From contig JAHYIO010000037.1 in assembly GCA_020543525.1 (NCBI GenBank), positions 2,170,001 to 2,234,000 on the forward strand: a stretch of 64,000 bases of DNA, read 5' to 3'. Below the pieces are notes generated by a model. That model was not told where the DNA came from and ran no database searches. It saw nothing but the letters and a program-made list of their open reading frames with translations. A program made the position numbers and the translations under genes. How positions within the stretch are numbered: the stretch's first letter is position 1; every line of letters starts with the position of its first letter. Below, piece by piece: positions 34,230 through 46,243 of the stretch. This DNA is from Coriolopsis trogii. Lineage: Eukaryota > Basidiomycota > Agaricomycetes > Polyporales > Polyporaceae.

Positions 34230-36061
34230 ATGTTCAACTCAAAGCTTTGTCTCGCGGCGTTTGCCTCAGTAGTGTTTGTGCGGGTCGTCTCAGCACAGCA
34301 GCCTACATGGGCTCAATGTACGTTGGATTCCATTGCTTGTATGCGGAGCATTGATAGAGGAATGACCGACAGGTGGCGGTATTGGCTGGTCCGGGGCCAC
34401 GACCTGTGTATCCGGGTGCGTTCCGCTCCTGATATACACCAACTGCGTTGATTGACAGTGTTAGCATACAGCTCTACATGCACGAAAATGAATGATTGTG
34501 GGTGATTAAGCCTTGGATAGTGCATTACAAGCAATGACCACGGATATCCGATTGCTAGATTACAGCCAGTGCATTCCTGGCGCGGCAAACCCTGCACCTA
34601 CGACGACGACGACCCCAGCGGCCACGCCTACTGGGGTACCTGAGAATGCAAACTTTTGGTTCAGCTTGTCAGTGAAAGTCCATTCCACGTGAAAGAGCAG
34701 TATACTCACAATCACGTCGATACCAGCGGTGATTCGTACACGCAGACGGGGTTCACCACCACCGGCGCCGTGCCCGCTCCAGGGAACCCGCTCGGGAACC
34801 CTCCCTACCCCGTACGTCCTCTTCTCATCCCGCTTATCTCGCCGTAAAACGAGACTGACCGCAACTTGGGCATGCGCCAGGGATACACAGCCGTGGGCGG
34901 GACGAACTGGATCGACGTCGACACGACGGTGTACAACAAGTCGCTCGTGCTGACGTACAACTACGCGTACGGCGGCGCTACGATCAACGCCTCGCTCGTG
35001 CAGCCGTACGAGCCGACGGTGCTCTCCCTCATCGACCAGGTGAACCAGTTCATGGGCCAGGCGGCGAGCAAGCCCGAGTTTGCGCCGTGGACGAGCGAGA
35101 ATGCGCTGTTCTCGGTCTGGATTGGGATCAACGACATTGGGAACAGCTATTACCAGAGTGGAGATCGCGACGCGTGAGTATTCGGAGTCGTGCTGGGATC
35201 TGGATTTTGGGGGACGTGGATGGTGGATGTGGGTTGGCTAACCAGTGCTGACGCGCAGGTTCGCGGATCTCTTGATGGACTCCTACTTCGGCCAAGTGCA
35301 AAAGCTCGTGAGTGGTCATCCATGTCGGTTCCTCTTAGCTGTTGACTGACTGGGCATTGATTGTATGCAAGCAGTAGTGCGCATAATGGTTTTGACCACG
35401 TGTTTTACTGATACAGAGGGATGCATAGTGATGTCGGCGCCAGGAACTTCCTCTTCATCAATGTTCCGCCTGTCGACAGGTCTCCCCTGGTAAGTCCCAC
35501 CTCGTGCGTACACGTTTATCGAACACCTATGCTGATCGCGACCTGTGATGACGTCCTCAGATGCTCGGGCAAAGCGCAGACGCGCAGGCCCTCGAGAAGC
35601 AGGTTATCGCGAAATACAACGCTAAGCTCGCCTCCCGGATCGCTGCGTTCAAAGCTGCCAACTCTGGAGTAAGCTCTGCAAACAGCAGGGTCTATAAAGC
35701 GAACGTTCGCTGACGTCTAGACAGGTGAAGACATGGCAATGGGATTCGAACGCGGCATTCACGACCGTGCTGGACAGCCCGACAAAGTACGGCTTCCCGG
35801 ACGCGACGTCATACGGGAACGCGGACAGTTTCTGGGGGTGAGTGACATCTCATCAAATATCGCTCGCTCTGTAACGCTGATTGACGGTTGGGCTTCGCGC
35901 GCATGCTGGTTGTACAGGAACAACTACCACCCTTCGAGTGAGCTGCCTTCTTGGAGTCAGATTGTCCCCTAGTCGCTGATGATTTTGCTCCGGTCATAGG
36001 TGCTGCGCACACGATCTGGGGACAAGGCGTCGCCGAGGTTCTCGCTGACACGATCTGGTGA
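34230..36061 (+). CDS. Secreted CBM1-GDSL (CE16-like) carbohydrate acetylesterase, 13 exons
   Basis: By family, an extracellular esterase removing acetyl groups from hemicellulose oligosaccharides, anchored to cellulose by its CBM1. Exons: 34230-34317, 34373-34415, 34472-34497, 34559-34667, 34727-34811, 34881-35173, 35259-35307, 35375-35376, 35429-35489, 35561-35668, 35725-35837, 35918-35937, 36000-36061; 1059 nt, 352 residues. Signal peptide about 1-22 (LCLAAFASVVFVRVVSA). CBM1 follows: Q-C-G-G-I-G-W-S-G-A-T-T-C ... DYYSQCIPG, then a Thr/Pro linker. Catalytic domain: nucleophile block FSFGDSYTQTGF, YAYGGATIN, WIGINDIGNS, RNFLFINVPPVDRSP and NNYHPSSAAHTIWG. The residue three before the His is Asn, where many GDSL enzymes have Asp. 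Exon 8 is a 2-nt micro-exon. Confidence 0.9.
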
Positions 36062-38067
36062 GCAAAGGCTTGTAGAGAAACTTGCTATCAGAAGACCATT
36101 CTCCATCTGTATCCACGTGCTGGACCCTAGGGGATCTGGAGACCTGTACCCTCCCTTAACACGCACCGAGTGTCTCCAAGACGCGCTTCAAGTCCACGAA
36201 CGGCACATCGTTCACTTTGCGTTACCTGCACAACATATACGCCAACATGCTGGATGCGCTGACAGTCACGAACATCGAACCCCATTTAGTCCCTCAGCAG
36301 GGAGCGCCTTTTGTGGTCTGTTCGCTCCCAGAGCGTGTTTCGGCCTCGCAGCCGACTGCACAGAATCATGCGGAGCTCCCGGTTGATTTGAAGACCTTCC
36401 GTCCCGATGTCGCTCTAAGTTCCATGGACTCTGTGCTGCGACTCTGCTACTCTGGACTGAACTTCCGCGACTCCGGAGTATTCGTGGACGGTGTGCAAGC
36501 ATCATCCGTGCTCTCAGCACTTCCGGACCTTCACGTGCGGAGTACCAAACTCACAGCCTGAGAGTTGAGGACCCTGCAGGGTTATCAAAGACGTCCTATC
36601 GTCGGGTGATTCTCCCTTGGGTGCGGTGCGAGTACAAGTACAGTACTGCACGCTTGTTCTTTCTAGACACCATCAGTGTCCGGCATACACTACCGCAGCA
36701 GAGGGCACGAGGTCAGGGCTAAGAGCATGCTTTGTTGCTTCTCAAGGGTTGTGTGCTTTGTTATTCGCACTAGTACATCTGTTCGAATTCATATGCACAA
36801 TAAGTTTCAGCATGGGCGGGCTGCGCCGACGCCGGCGGCAGTAGCGCAGTGACTGTACATACGAAGTGCTCTGGCAAGTACTCTCTACCGCTGCATCTGC
36901 GTAATCGGAAGCTACGCAGCTCAGATGAGACACGCAGCTAGCGCATTGTGAACATTAGTCTGGGTTACTGTTCGGAACACCTAGTGAGCGTACTTGGACT
37001 GCGGTAAGCCATGTAGCGCCCATCGGACACAGGGGCGGCCCGGGGTTTTCCCGCTGGCGCTAAGCCCTGCTTTCGCTCTATCGACGCAGACTCGCCACAG
37101 GCTCAGCTGCCTTGAACTCTCTTATATTCCATGTTCGCATATACCGACTTCATACGTCTATCTTGCTCTTCCTGTACCCTGCCATAACCAACGCAGAACA
37201 TAGGGAGGCGCCGAGAGTGAATGAGCTCACCGCAAGGAGACTTCAAGACAGTGGTGGCTCCGGCTCAGCCACGGAAATGAACCAAGATGCATATTCATTA
37301 CAATCTGTGAGTAGCTAGGTGTCCCAGCCGCCGTCAAGAGTCTCTCTGAGTCATTCGGCATTCAGAACACGTGCGGGTGAGTAGTAGTATGTTGCCACGT
37401 ACTTGTGACCCTTCTCACCTATTGGCGTTGAGTCTTTTCAGCATTCTATGCACATGCTCAGCAGTGGGCACTCAAATACGCAACTGATTCAACTGTGCAA
37501 GTACGCATGTGCTCAGCTTTGTGCCGTTTTGCCAGGATTCAAACATAGGTACATACTCAGACACCCAAGTCCGTGTCGGAGATTCGCCATATGGTAACAC
37601 TGATAAGTATTTGATCGATCCGATGCGATATTGACTACACCATCTGCCATCCGAAACAGCACTTAGGGTACCGTCAAGTGAACGCAATATACATAATACG
37701 ATACCGCTTAGTTGGCACAGGTGTACTCGATGTACATACCAGATAGTTCGTCAAAGAGGAAGTGAAGGTGAGTCCGCCTTTTCGTGGCTTTGAGTCGCGC
37801 CGTACCCCGAGTCCATATCAGCCTTGACAGATTCCGTCGTGATGATCGGCTCGCCGAGATTCAGGTGCCAATCACGCGCCGAGCAAATATTTCGAGATCA
37901 CCCCTAGGACGCTAAGCGGGTGCACTCATCACTACTTGACCTGAACGCTGAAGTCATGTTCGTCTGGTCGTTCTTTCTTTCCTTCCTCCATCTGTCTCCT
38001 GTCCTTTCGTTCGACTTCCCCTATTTATCGCTGCTTCCAGCGTGACTCGTCCAGCGACACCTCCGAC
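36062..38067. other. Intergenic region of 2 kb, no supported gene
   Basis: A 114-codon plus-strand frame (36217-36561) is open but shows no domain. Nothing else stands out before the P10 promoter. Confidence 0.4.
38021..38030 (+). promoter_or_regulatory. TATA-like box of P10
   Basis: ctatttatcg about 40 bp upstream of the P10 ATG, after a pyrimidine-rich stretch. Confidence 0.4.
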
Positions 38068-39600
38068 ATGTCGTCTCCTATGCTGATCGACGACAGTAAC
38101 ACAGCAGTCCAATACGCCCCCGGATGGATATGGGATCAGTTGGTGCACGACGAGGTGGATCATACCAGGCATGGTGCGGCCATACCCAATCTGACTCTGT
38201 CGCTGGGCTTTACCGGTGAGTACATTTGCCTTTCTCAGCGTACCACTTTCCGCAACAAGCGCGAACGTTTACGCATTCACAGGTGGTGGCATTGATGTGG
38301 TTGGCACTCTCGAGCCTACGAGCCGTAACGGACAGCCCACCACTACGTACGCGATCGACGGTGAGGTGATAGGCACATACCATGCGCCCGTCACAACACA
38401 ATCCACATTCAACGTGACGTTTTTTTCGAAACACGACCTGTCTCCGGGAAACCACGAGCTAGTGATAACGAACATCAACGGTTCAAGCCCGAACCTATTC
38501 TGGCTGGACTTCTTCCTCATCTATAGCGACCCCAGCTCTCAGGGTGAGCTCACTAGGACGCGTGATGCTACATTATCTCATTCTACATCATCTCCTCACG
38601 TTCCTTCCACCTCAACTTTTGAATCGTCTGCTACCATGCCGCCCTTTGCGTTAGGTTCCTCCTCCGAGGTGAGCAAGGTCTTCCGAGGTCGACTTGAACA
38701 CTCTTGCGAAGCCTGACTTCGGCTCCCCTAACTATAGATCTCATCGAGCACTATCACTTCGTCTCGCTCATCGAGTACGAGCACCGCCACCGCCGGAGCA
38801 GCAATAGGGGGGAACGGAGCGTCGTCTAAGGGGAACAATGTCGGTGCTATCGTCGGCGGCGTAGTTGGTGGGCTCATCTTCCTCGCGCTGCTCGCCATTT
38901 TGCTCGTCCTGTTGAGGAGACGTCGGCACCAACGGCCCCAGGGTACGAGCTAAACTTTTTGCATGGCATTGCATAGCTCATCGCGTACATCTCATCAGAC
39001 GTTGAGCCGTTCACATACGCGAACCCGAACACTTATTCCCATCCCCTTCAGCCCAGCACCGTCGGGTCCATCACGAGCGCGCCGACAACTGAAGCGACGT
39101 CCCCTCAGATGATGTTCAACCCATCTGCTCTCGTCTCACGTCCCCCCGCATTGAGCGCCACAGGATCATCGGGATACGCACCGTCGACTCACCCCGACCC
39201 TGCCTTTGGGCTCTCGACCGATCGTGGGACCACCGAAGGAACCCTTTCGCCCAACCGGTCGCCCATCACTCCAGCGAGCTCGAAGCTCGAGGAGGCGATA
39301 TACGGCACGTCCGCCAGCGCGTTGACAGCACCATCGTCCGCACGATCAGACACCGCGCCGCACGGCGGCCAGAGCCCTGTCAGCCCCGCGCCATCTTCTG
39401 GGCCCATTTTGCATGAAGAGGTCTCGCGCGCGCCGTGGTACGCGCCGCGCGAAGGCCAGTCAAGGGCGCAGTCGCTCTTGCGCGCGTTCTCGACGCGACA
39501 AGGAGGGAGTAGTCGCAGCTCGCCTTCGGCGCGCGATGTGGATTCTGGGTTGAGGCTCTACAATGAGGCTGCGCTTCCTCCGCCTTATACGCCCGATTGA
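38068..39600 (+). CDS. P10: array-family membrane protein, type-A (PPPY) tail
   Basis: First member of the plus-strand arm. Exons 38068-38215, 38283-38668, 38738-38942 and 38999-39600 give 446 residues; the first and last junctions are phase 1, the stalk intron phase 0. Ectodomain: LIDDSNTAVQYAPGW, TRHG, GGGIDVVG, Q-P-T-T-T-Y-A-I-D-G, NVTFFSKHDLSPGNHELVI and FWLDFFLIY. Ser/Thr stalk. TM at about 212-236 (AIVGGVVGGLIFLALLAILL) then RRRRH. Tail: Pro/Ser-rich, LHEEVSRAPWYAPREGQSRA, VDSGLRL and PPPYTPD. No signal peptide. A complete representative of the family. Confidence 0.88.
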
Positions 39601-39834
39601 GCTGTGCAGTGGTTCGGGTATAGTCTGGGACCCTGTTCCGAGTAGACTTTCACTAGTGAGTCGGTCACCCTAGTCTATGAGTCGCTTTTGACGCGTTGAC
39701 CCTCAGGTGCCTTGTATAATGGCTTAGATTCGACTATACATTATGCACGTATTCGTCCACGTCACCTTGCCGTGAACCTCACGAGCTCGGAAGACTGTCG
39801 CGAACGAATCACGCGTCGTACTTCCAAGGTTCGA

Positions 39835-39970
39835 TCGTGACTGGCCAACTCCATGATGATCGTCTGCTACGCTATCATGGAGAAGTCTGGCCAAGCGCGT
39901 GGCATCCTCACGCCGACTTACGGAACGTTGTTCCAGATGGATATCCGCCACCACCGTACCGTCCTCGGCA
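39835..39970 (+). pseudogene. Degenerate type-A tail relic 7
   Basis: Just 3' of P10, the plus strand reads Y-H-G-E-V-W-P-S-A-W-H-P-H-A-D-L-R and then, in the same frame, V-P-D-G-Y-P-P-P-P-Y. The order matches E-V-S-x-x-P-W-Y followed by PPPY of type-A tails with the middle deleted. No start or TM. Probably a remnant of a lost paralog or of a P10 tail duplication. Confidence 0.42.
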
Positions 39971-40448
39971 GGGCTGCGCGTCGAATATGTTCAAGCAACA
40001 TAGTTGCATCTCCTCGGTATGTGGGGTGTTCCACTGCCGCGTCTTGACTTTGATGCTAGGTGAGTTCTTGAGGTGAGTTGACGCCCGAGCCGTGTTTTGG
40101 GATCGGAACATATTGCCGAACTAGTGCGGTTGTGTCCAAGTGACTGATGATTGTAGGTACTGGCGGGTTCGGGGAGTATGCACCATCTTGTCGTCGCCAT
40201 GGCCGACTGAAAACTGGAATCGTAGTGGTTGTGGAAAGTACTCACACTTCCGCATATAGGTACTCCATCAGCTCATCCGCCGAACACCTGATAGACAGAT
40301 ATCATAGCATCTTCGTTGACCTCAAATGAAGCCGCCCAAGAGCGTATATACGAAGTCAGGTAGAAGATCCTAATTCTCAATCCCCTGGTGAGGCCCTAGC
40401 TCAGTACTCTCCAACTACACGTCCCATCTCAACCGCACGGTATCTACG
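39971..40448. other. Upstream region of P11, no gene seen
   Basis: No motif-bearing frame. Confidence 0.45.
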
Positions 40449-41418
40449 ATGGTGACCAGCGAGCTTATTGACGATGATGATCCTCGAATCAAATACACAG
40501 GAGTCTGGATCAAGGACGCGCTTGCCCAGGCCGTGCAGTCCTCTCGACATGGGGCCGCCCTACCCAACTTGATGGCCAGTCTCACATTCAACGGTGCGAA
40601 CGATATCTGCATCTATTCATCAGGCGATTGTGGGACTCATGACTGTGACCGACATCAGGTACCGGCATACAAGTCATTGGCATTCTGGACCCGGATGGGG
40701 GACTGCCGACGACGACGTACAGCGTGGACGGCACGCAGATCAATAATTATACGCCCTCAAAGAGCGCAGAGAGGACATTCAATACCACGTTCTTCTCGGC
40801 AGACGGCCTTGAAAGTGGTTCACACGAGCTGGTCATCACGAACGTGAATGGGACGAGTCCGAACATCTTCTGGCTGGACTACTTCCTCGTGAACTCGACG
40901 GATGCTGCCACGACGCCAGTCAGGACGCATAGTCTCACAGCAACAGACACGTCGAGCTCGACTTCGATCAATGCCCAGAGCTCTACGACTTCAAACTCCG
41001 GAAGCGCATCCATCACTCACACATCCTCTGAGTCTGGTGCGCAGTCAGTGCCCAGCGCCTCAGCGAACATCACGACTCTCTCTCCCTCCACGGGTGCGAC
41101 TACCTCGCTCTCTCTGAACACAACGCCGCTCAGTAACAGCACGCCGCTGTCAGCCCCGACACCTCAGGGAAGCGCCTCTCCTCCAGTGTCGTCGGCTTCG
41201 TTAGGACCCGTGAATGCAGAACTCGCTCAGGGTGGGAGTAGCACGCACCCGACTGCAGTCGTCGGCGGCGTCCTTGGGGCGCTGCTTGGCCTAGCGTGCA
41301 TCGTGATCGTCATTCTGATTGTGAAGATACGCAAGAGGGGCGGTATGTTCATCCACGTGTTCTCACTTGAAAGTCGCAATGACTGATGGTTGGGTCTGAA
41401 GTGAAATTTGTGGCATAA
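40449..41418 (+). CDS. P11: array-family membrane protein almost without a cytoplasmic tail
   Basis: Exons 40449-40593, 40659-41342 and 41402-41418 give 281 residues with phase-1 junctions. If the last intron is not spliced the frame ends at 41386 instead. Ectodomain: LIDDDDPRIKYTGVW, SRHG, GTGIQVIG, LPTTTYSVDG, NTTFFSADGLESGSHELVI and FWLDYFLVN. Long Ser/Thr stalk. TM at about 247-270 (VVGGVLGALLGLACIVIVIL) then KIRKRGG. Only about ten residues follow the helix, so neither PPxY nor another tail is present. The 3' sequence shows no type-A boxes. It could be a tail-less decoy form or a decaying copy. Its 5' half was the template of the P13 region. Confidence 0.78.
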
Positions 41419-41515
41419 TGAGCCGTCGGACCTCATACTGCGCGGCCGTATTCGACGTCGTGTTTGTTTAGAGTCCGATCAGCAGGGGATGGAGGGTGCG
41501 AGTGCTCGGTCATCC

Positions 41516-41578
41516 GACCTCATGGATGGTATTGGCGTTTGGGATTGTGACCTCATGGATGGTATTGGCGTTTGGGAT
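41516..41578. repeat. Tandem repeat, 33-nt unit, about 1.9 copies
   Basis: Two almost perfect copies of a unit starting gacctcatggatggtattgg, in the place where a P11 tail exon would be expected. Confidence 0.85.
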
Positions 41579-42854
41579 GTAATTTATGATGCCGCGTTTG
41601 TAGGCTCTGCAGTGGACTCAGTTCCGCGTGCGATACCTTTCGAAGGGGAGCGGTCGATAATGGGAGTGGAGAATCGCCCAACTGAGCGCCTATGCTCTTG
41701 CTCCCATCTCGAGTAATGCTTGTCCCTTTGCCTTGCCGTCTCTGGTTGCTTGCACCGCCTTCCTCATGAACCACAAACTGCCGAGCGCGGCGCATGCTGG
41801 GCTCAGCACACTACTCCTTCGCTGCACACGTTAACCGGTGTTCTCTCATGACTTCTCTCCATGTTTTGGGGCAGTTTCACCAGCACAATCAGTCAATGTC
41901 AAAGGCACCTTTGGTACGGACAAGCTGGAGAAGGGACGCGGAGGCACCGAGGTACCAATGAAGGCGGCGGGAGAGAGACGAGAGGTAAGCTTCTTGTCTG
42001 CAATCCTGGTACCTCATGAGTCCAACTATCTACCGACGTGGATGTATCACGATCTCCGTCAATAAATGCCCACTTCGTTGGCATGTATACTCGGCGCACA
42101 GATTGTCTGCTCTTAGGCCGATCCCCAGAAGATCCTTCCGAGTTTCTTTCGCATCTCGCGTGGATGTAGGTTCTAGTCAACATCGCGCGTTGCGATGCTC
42201 CTGACACGTCAGCAAATGACCCAAAATGCATTGGACATGTTCACTGGACATTACCGTTGCTCCACCTTTGATAGAGCAGGATCGAGCAGAGTCAAGACGT
42301 CGCTTGGGAGCTCGAACTCTTTTGCATAAGTCCAAAGGTGCGTTCAGCTCATCGATGATGAGATTCAGTACTCTCATTATTTCCACTTCCTCTCCAAATA
42401 CCGCTTATTCTGTGTAGCGGAGTGCGACAACATCGTATTTCCGACAGTGTCGAAGCTGAGGTGAGACGGTACTGAATCTTGTCTTCTGTCAGCGGTTATT
42501 CACCTGGTAGGATAAGTCAGCGTCACGATTATCCTGAACAGATTGTGTAGGTTCAACACTGAATTTGTGTTATATCGCATGACGGCCTCTGTTGACAGCA
42601 GTGGGATCTGTCAGGACAACCATGACCACACGTACCGCAAAGACGCACCTATCAGCTATTCTAGGTAAGAGGGAGACATTCCGAACTTCTTTTCGGCGAT
42701 CGAGTCACCACTATCTGTTTACTACATGATTCCGGCAACAGCTCCTTGGTAGCCACAACGTGGCTCCCTCACTTTCGTCTCTCCAGTTTGTGCTAGTCTC
42801 ACCTGCTTGTTCAATTGCCAATACTGACGTTCTAACATTTCAGGCAGAGGCGAC
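41579..42854. other. Intergenic region, no recognised gene
   Basis: Between P11 and P12. No array motif found. Confidence 0.4.
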
Positions 42855-44359
42855 ATGCTCATTATCGACGACATGGACCCCGACGTCCGTTATCATGGTG
42901 GCTGGAATGTCAGCCCTGAGGGCAACGGGATGGATGGGACACTGCATGGGGCACTGACGACACACTCGAATGCATCGCTGACATTCAATGGTGAGTCGTG
43001 TACTTGAGTGACATGAACATCGCTGAGTAGTACTCTATGCAAGTAGGGACCGGGATCCACGTCGTTGGGGCCCTCCTGAGATCAGACCAGAATGGACAGC
43101 CTAGCACGGTGTACTACCTTGACGGCATACGCGCTGGAAGTTTCGATGCGCCCTTCACTTCTCCATCGGACACACAAGGCATTTACAACGTGACGTTCTT
43201 TAGCCGCAATAACTTGTCGCGTGGCGAACACGCGGTATCGATTCTAAACGTCAATGGATCCGACCACACGATCTTCTGGCTCGACTATTTCGTTGTCGAT
43301 GATGACCTTCCATCCCCGTCCTTGGAGAATGGAGCCACTTCAAACTACCTAGAATCGACCAGCATCCCAGCTGGTGTGTTTCGTTTATTTCGCAAGTCCA
43401 GGACTTTGCGTCATTATATCCTTACGTCCTTAGGCACTCAATCAAGACATACATCCTTTGGAACGCCTTCCGACGCGTCTCCCTCACCACGGACCTCTCT
43501 CTCTTCATCGCTACCCACAAGCACTCAGAATCCTCGCTCGAAAAATCATGCATCCCCTACGACTGTCGAACCATCTACCTCCAGCCGCAGTCTGACCGAA
43601 CATGCGAGTGGAAAGGGAGGTGATAGCGGGAGTGGAGGTGGACACGAGATGACACAGTCAGGGTCGCGAGGTACTGCCCCAACTGCTGTCATCGTTGGAG
43701 CCATCATTGGAGGGCTTCTGTTACTTGCAGGCGTTGCGACCGCCTTCTTTCGTATGCGGCAACGAAGAATGACCGTTGCGATGCAGGGTAACAGTTATTA
43801 ACAGCGAATATTGACCCAGGCGATTGCTAACACTTCTCTGATAGATAGAACCCCCGTTCCGGACGGGAGCTGTGACTCACGCGCCTCCAAGGCGAGCCCC
43901 GCTCCGCCGCCTACCTCGCCTACGACCTCTAACGACTGGCATTCATCCGCGTCGACCACAAGAGCGACGATTGTAGACGATATCCAGCCCACGGAGAGAC
44001 GCCTCACATTCCGGGCCGTTAGCGAAGGACTGTCGCGCCTCGGGCCAGGCGATCCGGCATTACATACTCGAGTTACAGAAGGCAACGAGTATGCTCGTTC
44101 GAGCCGCACAACACGCCCGCCGAATTCCCGCAGCTCGCCAAGTTGGGAGACGAAAGCATTTCCTCCGACGCTCACGAGGCTGTATAGAGAGGAGGTGATG
44201 CTTTCCGAGTGGCGTACTCCAATCGACATGCGTGTGCATGCGCAATCTCTCTTGGAGGCAGTGGCAAGGCAACGTGATAGGGAAGATCAGCCAGAAGTCG
44301 ACTCCGGACTCCGCATGTACTCTGAGAATAGGCGTCCCCCTCCATACACTCCTGAGTAG
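42855..44359 (+). CDS. P12: array-family membrane protein, type-A (PPPY) tail
   Basis: Exon 1 42855-42990, exon 2 43047-43787, last exon 43845-44359, phase-1 junctions. A 60-nt GT-AG segment without stops inside the stalk (from about 43374) may be an intron, giving 443 residues, or 463 if retained. Ectodomain: MLIIDDMDPDVRYHGGW, L-H-G for TRHG, GTGIHVVG, Q-P-S-T-V-Y-Y-L-D-G, NVTFFSRNNLSRGEHAVSIL and FWLDYFVVD. TM near 257-280 (AVIVGAIIGGLLLLAGVATAF) then RMRQRR. Tail: TLTRLYREEVMLSEWRTP, VHAQSLLEAVARQR, VDSGLRMYSENRRPPPYTPE. The tail is closest to that of P13. Confidence 0.86.
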
Positions 44360-44648
44360 CTGTGATTGATAGGCTCTCCCCGAGGTAACCGAATCCATCT
44401 TGAATCATATCGTGTTCATAACGCGATGGTAACGAAGCTCTGTCATATTAGGATGGTAACACTCTTCATTGACATTTTCTTTGCGATTTCTATCAGGCAT
44501 GCAATTCGGAATGGGTATGTCTGATAGTACCGACGTTCTCGCAGGTAGGGACTATATTGGTGCCTGCAACACATGACACATGGATATCATCCCTCTTCGT
44601 AGCCTTCGTAACCCGCCGTCCTATGCGTGTGTATATAAGATTTGGTGG

Positions 44649-45112
44649 ACCACTTTCAAGGCCGTCAGCCGAGAAGAACGTGGTATTGAATGTCCTCTCA
44701 GCGCTCTTTGGGGGCGTATAAGTATTGATCTGCGTGCCATCAACGCTGTACGTCGTCGTCGGCAGTCCCCCATCCGGGTCCAAAATGCCGATGACTTGTA
44801 CTCCGTTACCTGATCACAGTCGCACGTTATGAGCCCCGGAATCACCCGACGGTGAATATATGAGGTGATCGCTCGCACGGTTGAATGTGAAACTGGCCGT
44901 CAAACCGGGTAGGGAGGCCCCATGTCGAGAGGAGTGCACGGCCTGGGCAAGCGCGTCCTCGGTCCAGACGCCTGTGTCCTCAATTCGAGGATCGTCATCG
45001 TCAATCAGCTCAGTGGTGGGCTTCGGAGGCGACATCCTGGTACTCTGGTGGTGGCGACGGAAGGTATGTCAGTGGGCACTCAGGGACGGGGCTATTCGAG
45101 AACTGCTTTGCC
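44649..45112 (-). other. Inverted 5' part of P13 (exon 1 and first half of exon 2)
   Basis: On the minus strand, ATG at 45035 opens a copy of P11's exon 1 (LIDDDDPRIEDTGVW, SSRHG) and, after the intron, DPDGGLPTTTYSVDG and TTFFSADGLESG. The match to P11 ends abruptly at about 44649. The very next P11 sequence resumes on the plus strand at 45113 (HELVITNVNGTSPNIFWLDY). So this about 464-bp block was flipped in place, separating the start from the rest of the gene. The exon 1 splice donor has also lost its usual preceding G. Confidence 0.8.
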
Positions 45113-46144
45113 CACACGAGCTGGTCATCACGAACGTGAATGGAACGAGTCCGAACATCTTCTGGTTGGACTACTTCCTCGTGAACTGGACGTTTGCTGC
45201 CACGACGCAACCCGAGACGACTCGGAGCAGTCTGACCACAACGGACAAATCAGGCTCTACTTCAATGGATGGCGAGGGCTTTTCTACAACAGACGTAGGA
45301 AGCGCGCCGACCGCTCGCGTATCCCATACGCTCGGTGTGCTGCCATCGTCATTATCAAGTGCTTCTCCCGCACCGGGTACGTCCGAGCTTTTTAGCCTAA
45401 GTTCAGAAAGTTGAACAGGAGTCGCAGGTGGAAACAATGGACCGTCGGAATCGCAGCACGATATCAATATTGATGTAGTCGTTCCAGTCCTTGTCGGAAT
45501 CCTTGTACTGGTCGGACTTGGTTTTGCGCTGCTCCAAAGGCGTTCGCGCAGACGCCTTGCTATTCATAGTAAGCACTAAGATCGCGTTTTCAGATCCGCC
45601 GAACACTATACTGACTGCCCTCTAAACGCAAGAAACTCCTGTCATGTGCATGAGCTGCGAGACATGTCTGCAGCGAGGGTTGGGTGAAAGGCCCACCGCA
45701 ACTCCCGCCCAAGAGCTCCACAGTACAGCCGCTTCAACCACGAGGGTTGCGACTGCAGACGATTTCCAACCCATCGAGAGATGTCCGATATTATCAATAG
45801 AGGAAGAGAAGTCGCGTTCTGTACCAGGCGATCGAGTATCACACATCCGAGCTACAGGTGGCCTCGAGGATGCTCGTATGAGCATAGCAAGCTCAAATCA
45901 TCTACATGCCTCGTCATTATGCCAGGAGACAGACATCGCACCCCCTTCAACTCTCACAGGAATGTACAGGGAGGAGGTACAACGTTCCGAGTGGTGCACT
46001 CCAGTCGACATGCGTGTACATGCACAATCTCTCTTAAATACGGTGGCCAGGCGGCGTGAAAGGGTAGACCTCGAAGCTGAAGTTGATTCTGGACTCAGGG
46101 TGTGTTCGGAGAGCGGGCGCCCTCCTCCATACACCTTTGAATAA
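45113..46144 (+). pseudogene. P13: 3' part of an array gene broken by inversion, type-A tail
   Basis: Continues P11-like ectodomain with HELVITNVNGTSPNIFWLDY, a Ser/Thr stalk with a 42-nt intron ending near 45420, a TM (VVVPVLVGILVLVGLGFALL) followed by QRRSRRR, and a last exon to 46144 with TLTGMYREEVQRSEWCTP, VDSGLRV and PPPYTFE. All parts downstream of the inversion are intact, so the break is recent. As the start codon and first half of the ectodomain are now on the opposite strand, no normal product can be made. The tail is a close paralog of P12's. Confidence 0.8.
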
Positions 46145-46226
46145 CTGGGTCTAGTGCCCGAAGCTTCGGAGATAGACTGTACGTCGTACATACTTTGTTG
46201 GTACTATCATGCAAACGAGAGCTCTG

Positions 46227-46243
46227 CATCAGTAAACGCGCGA
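46227..46243 (+). repeat. Left terminal inverted repeat of Plavaka 1
   Basis: catcagtaaacgcgcga, followed inward by repeated tactgacagtactgac-type motifs. Confidence 0.88.

Noticed and set aside
36217..36561. 114-codon plus-strand frame behind the esterase
   Set aside because: No domain, no splice or promoter support; not distinguishable from random.
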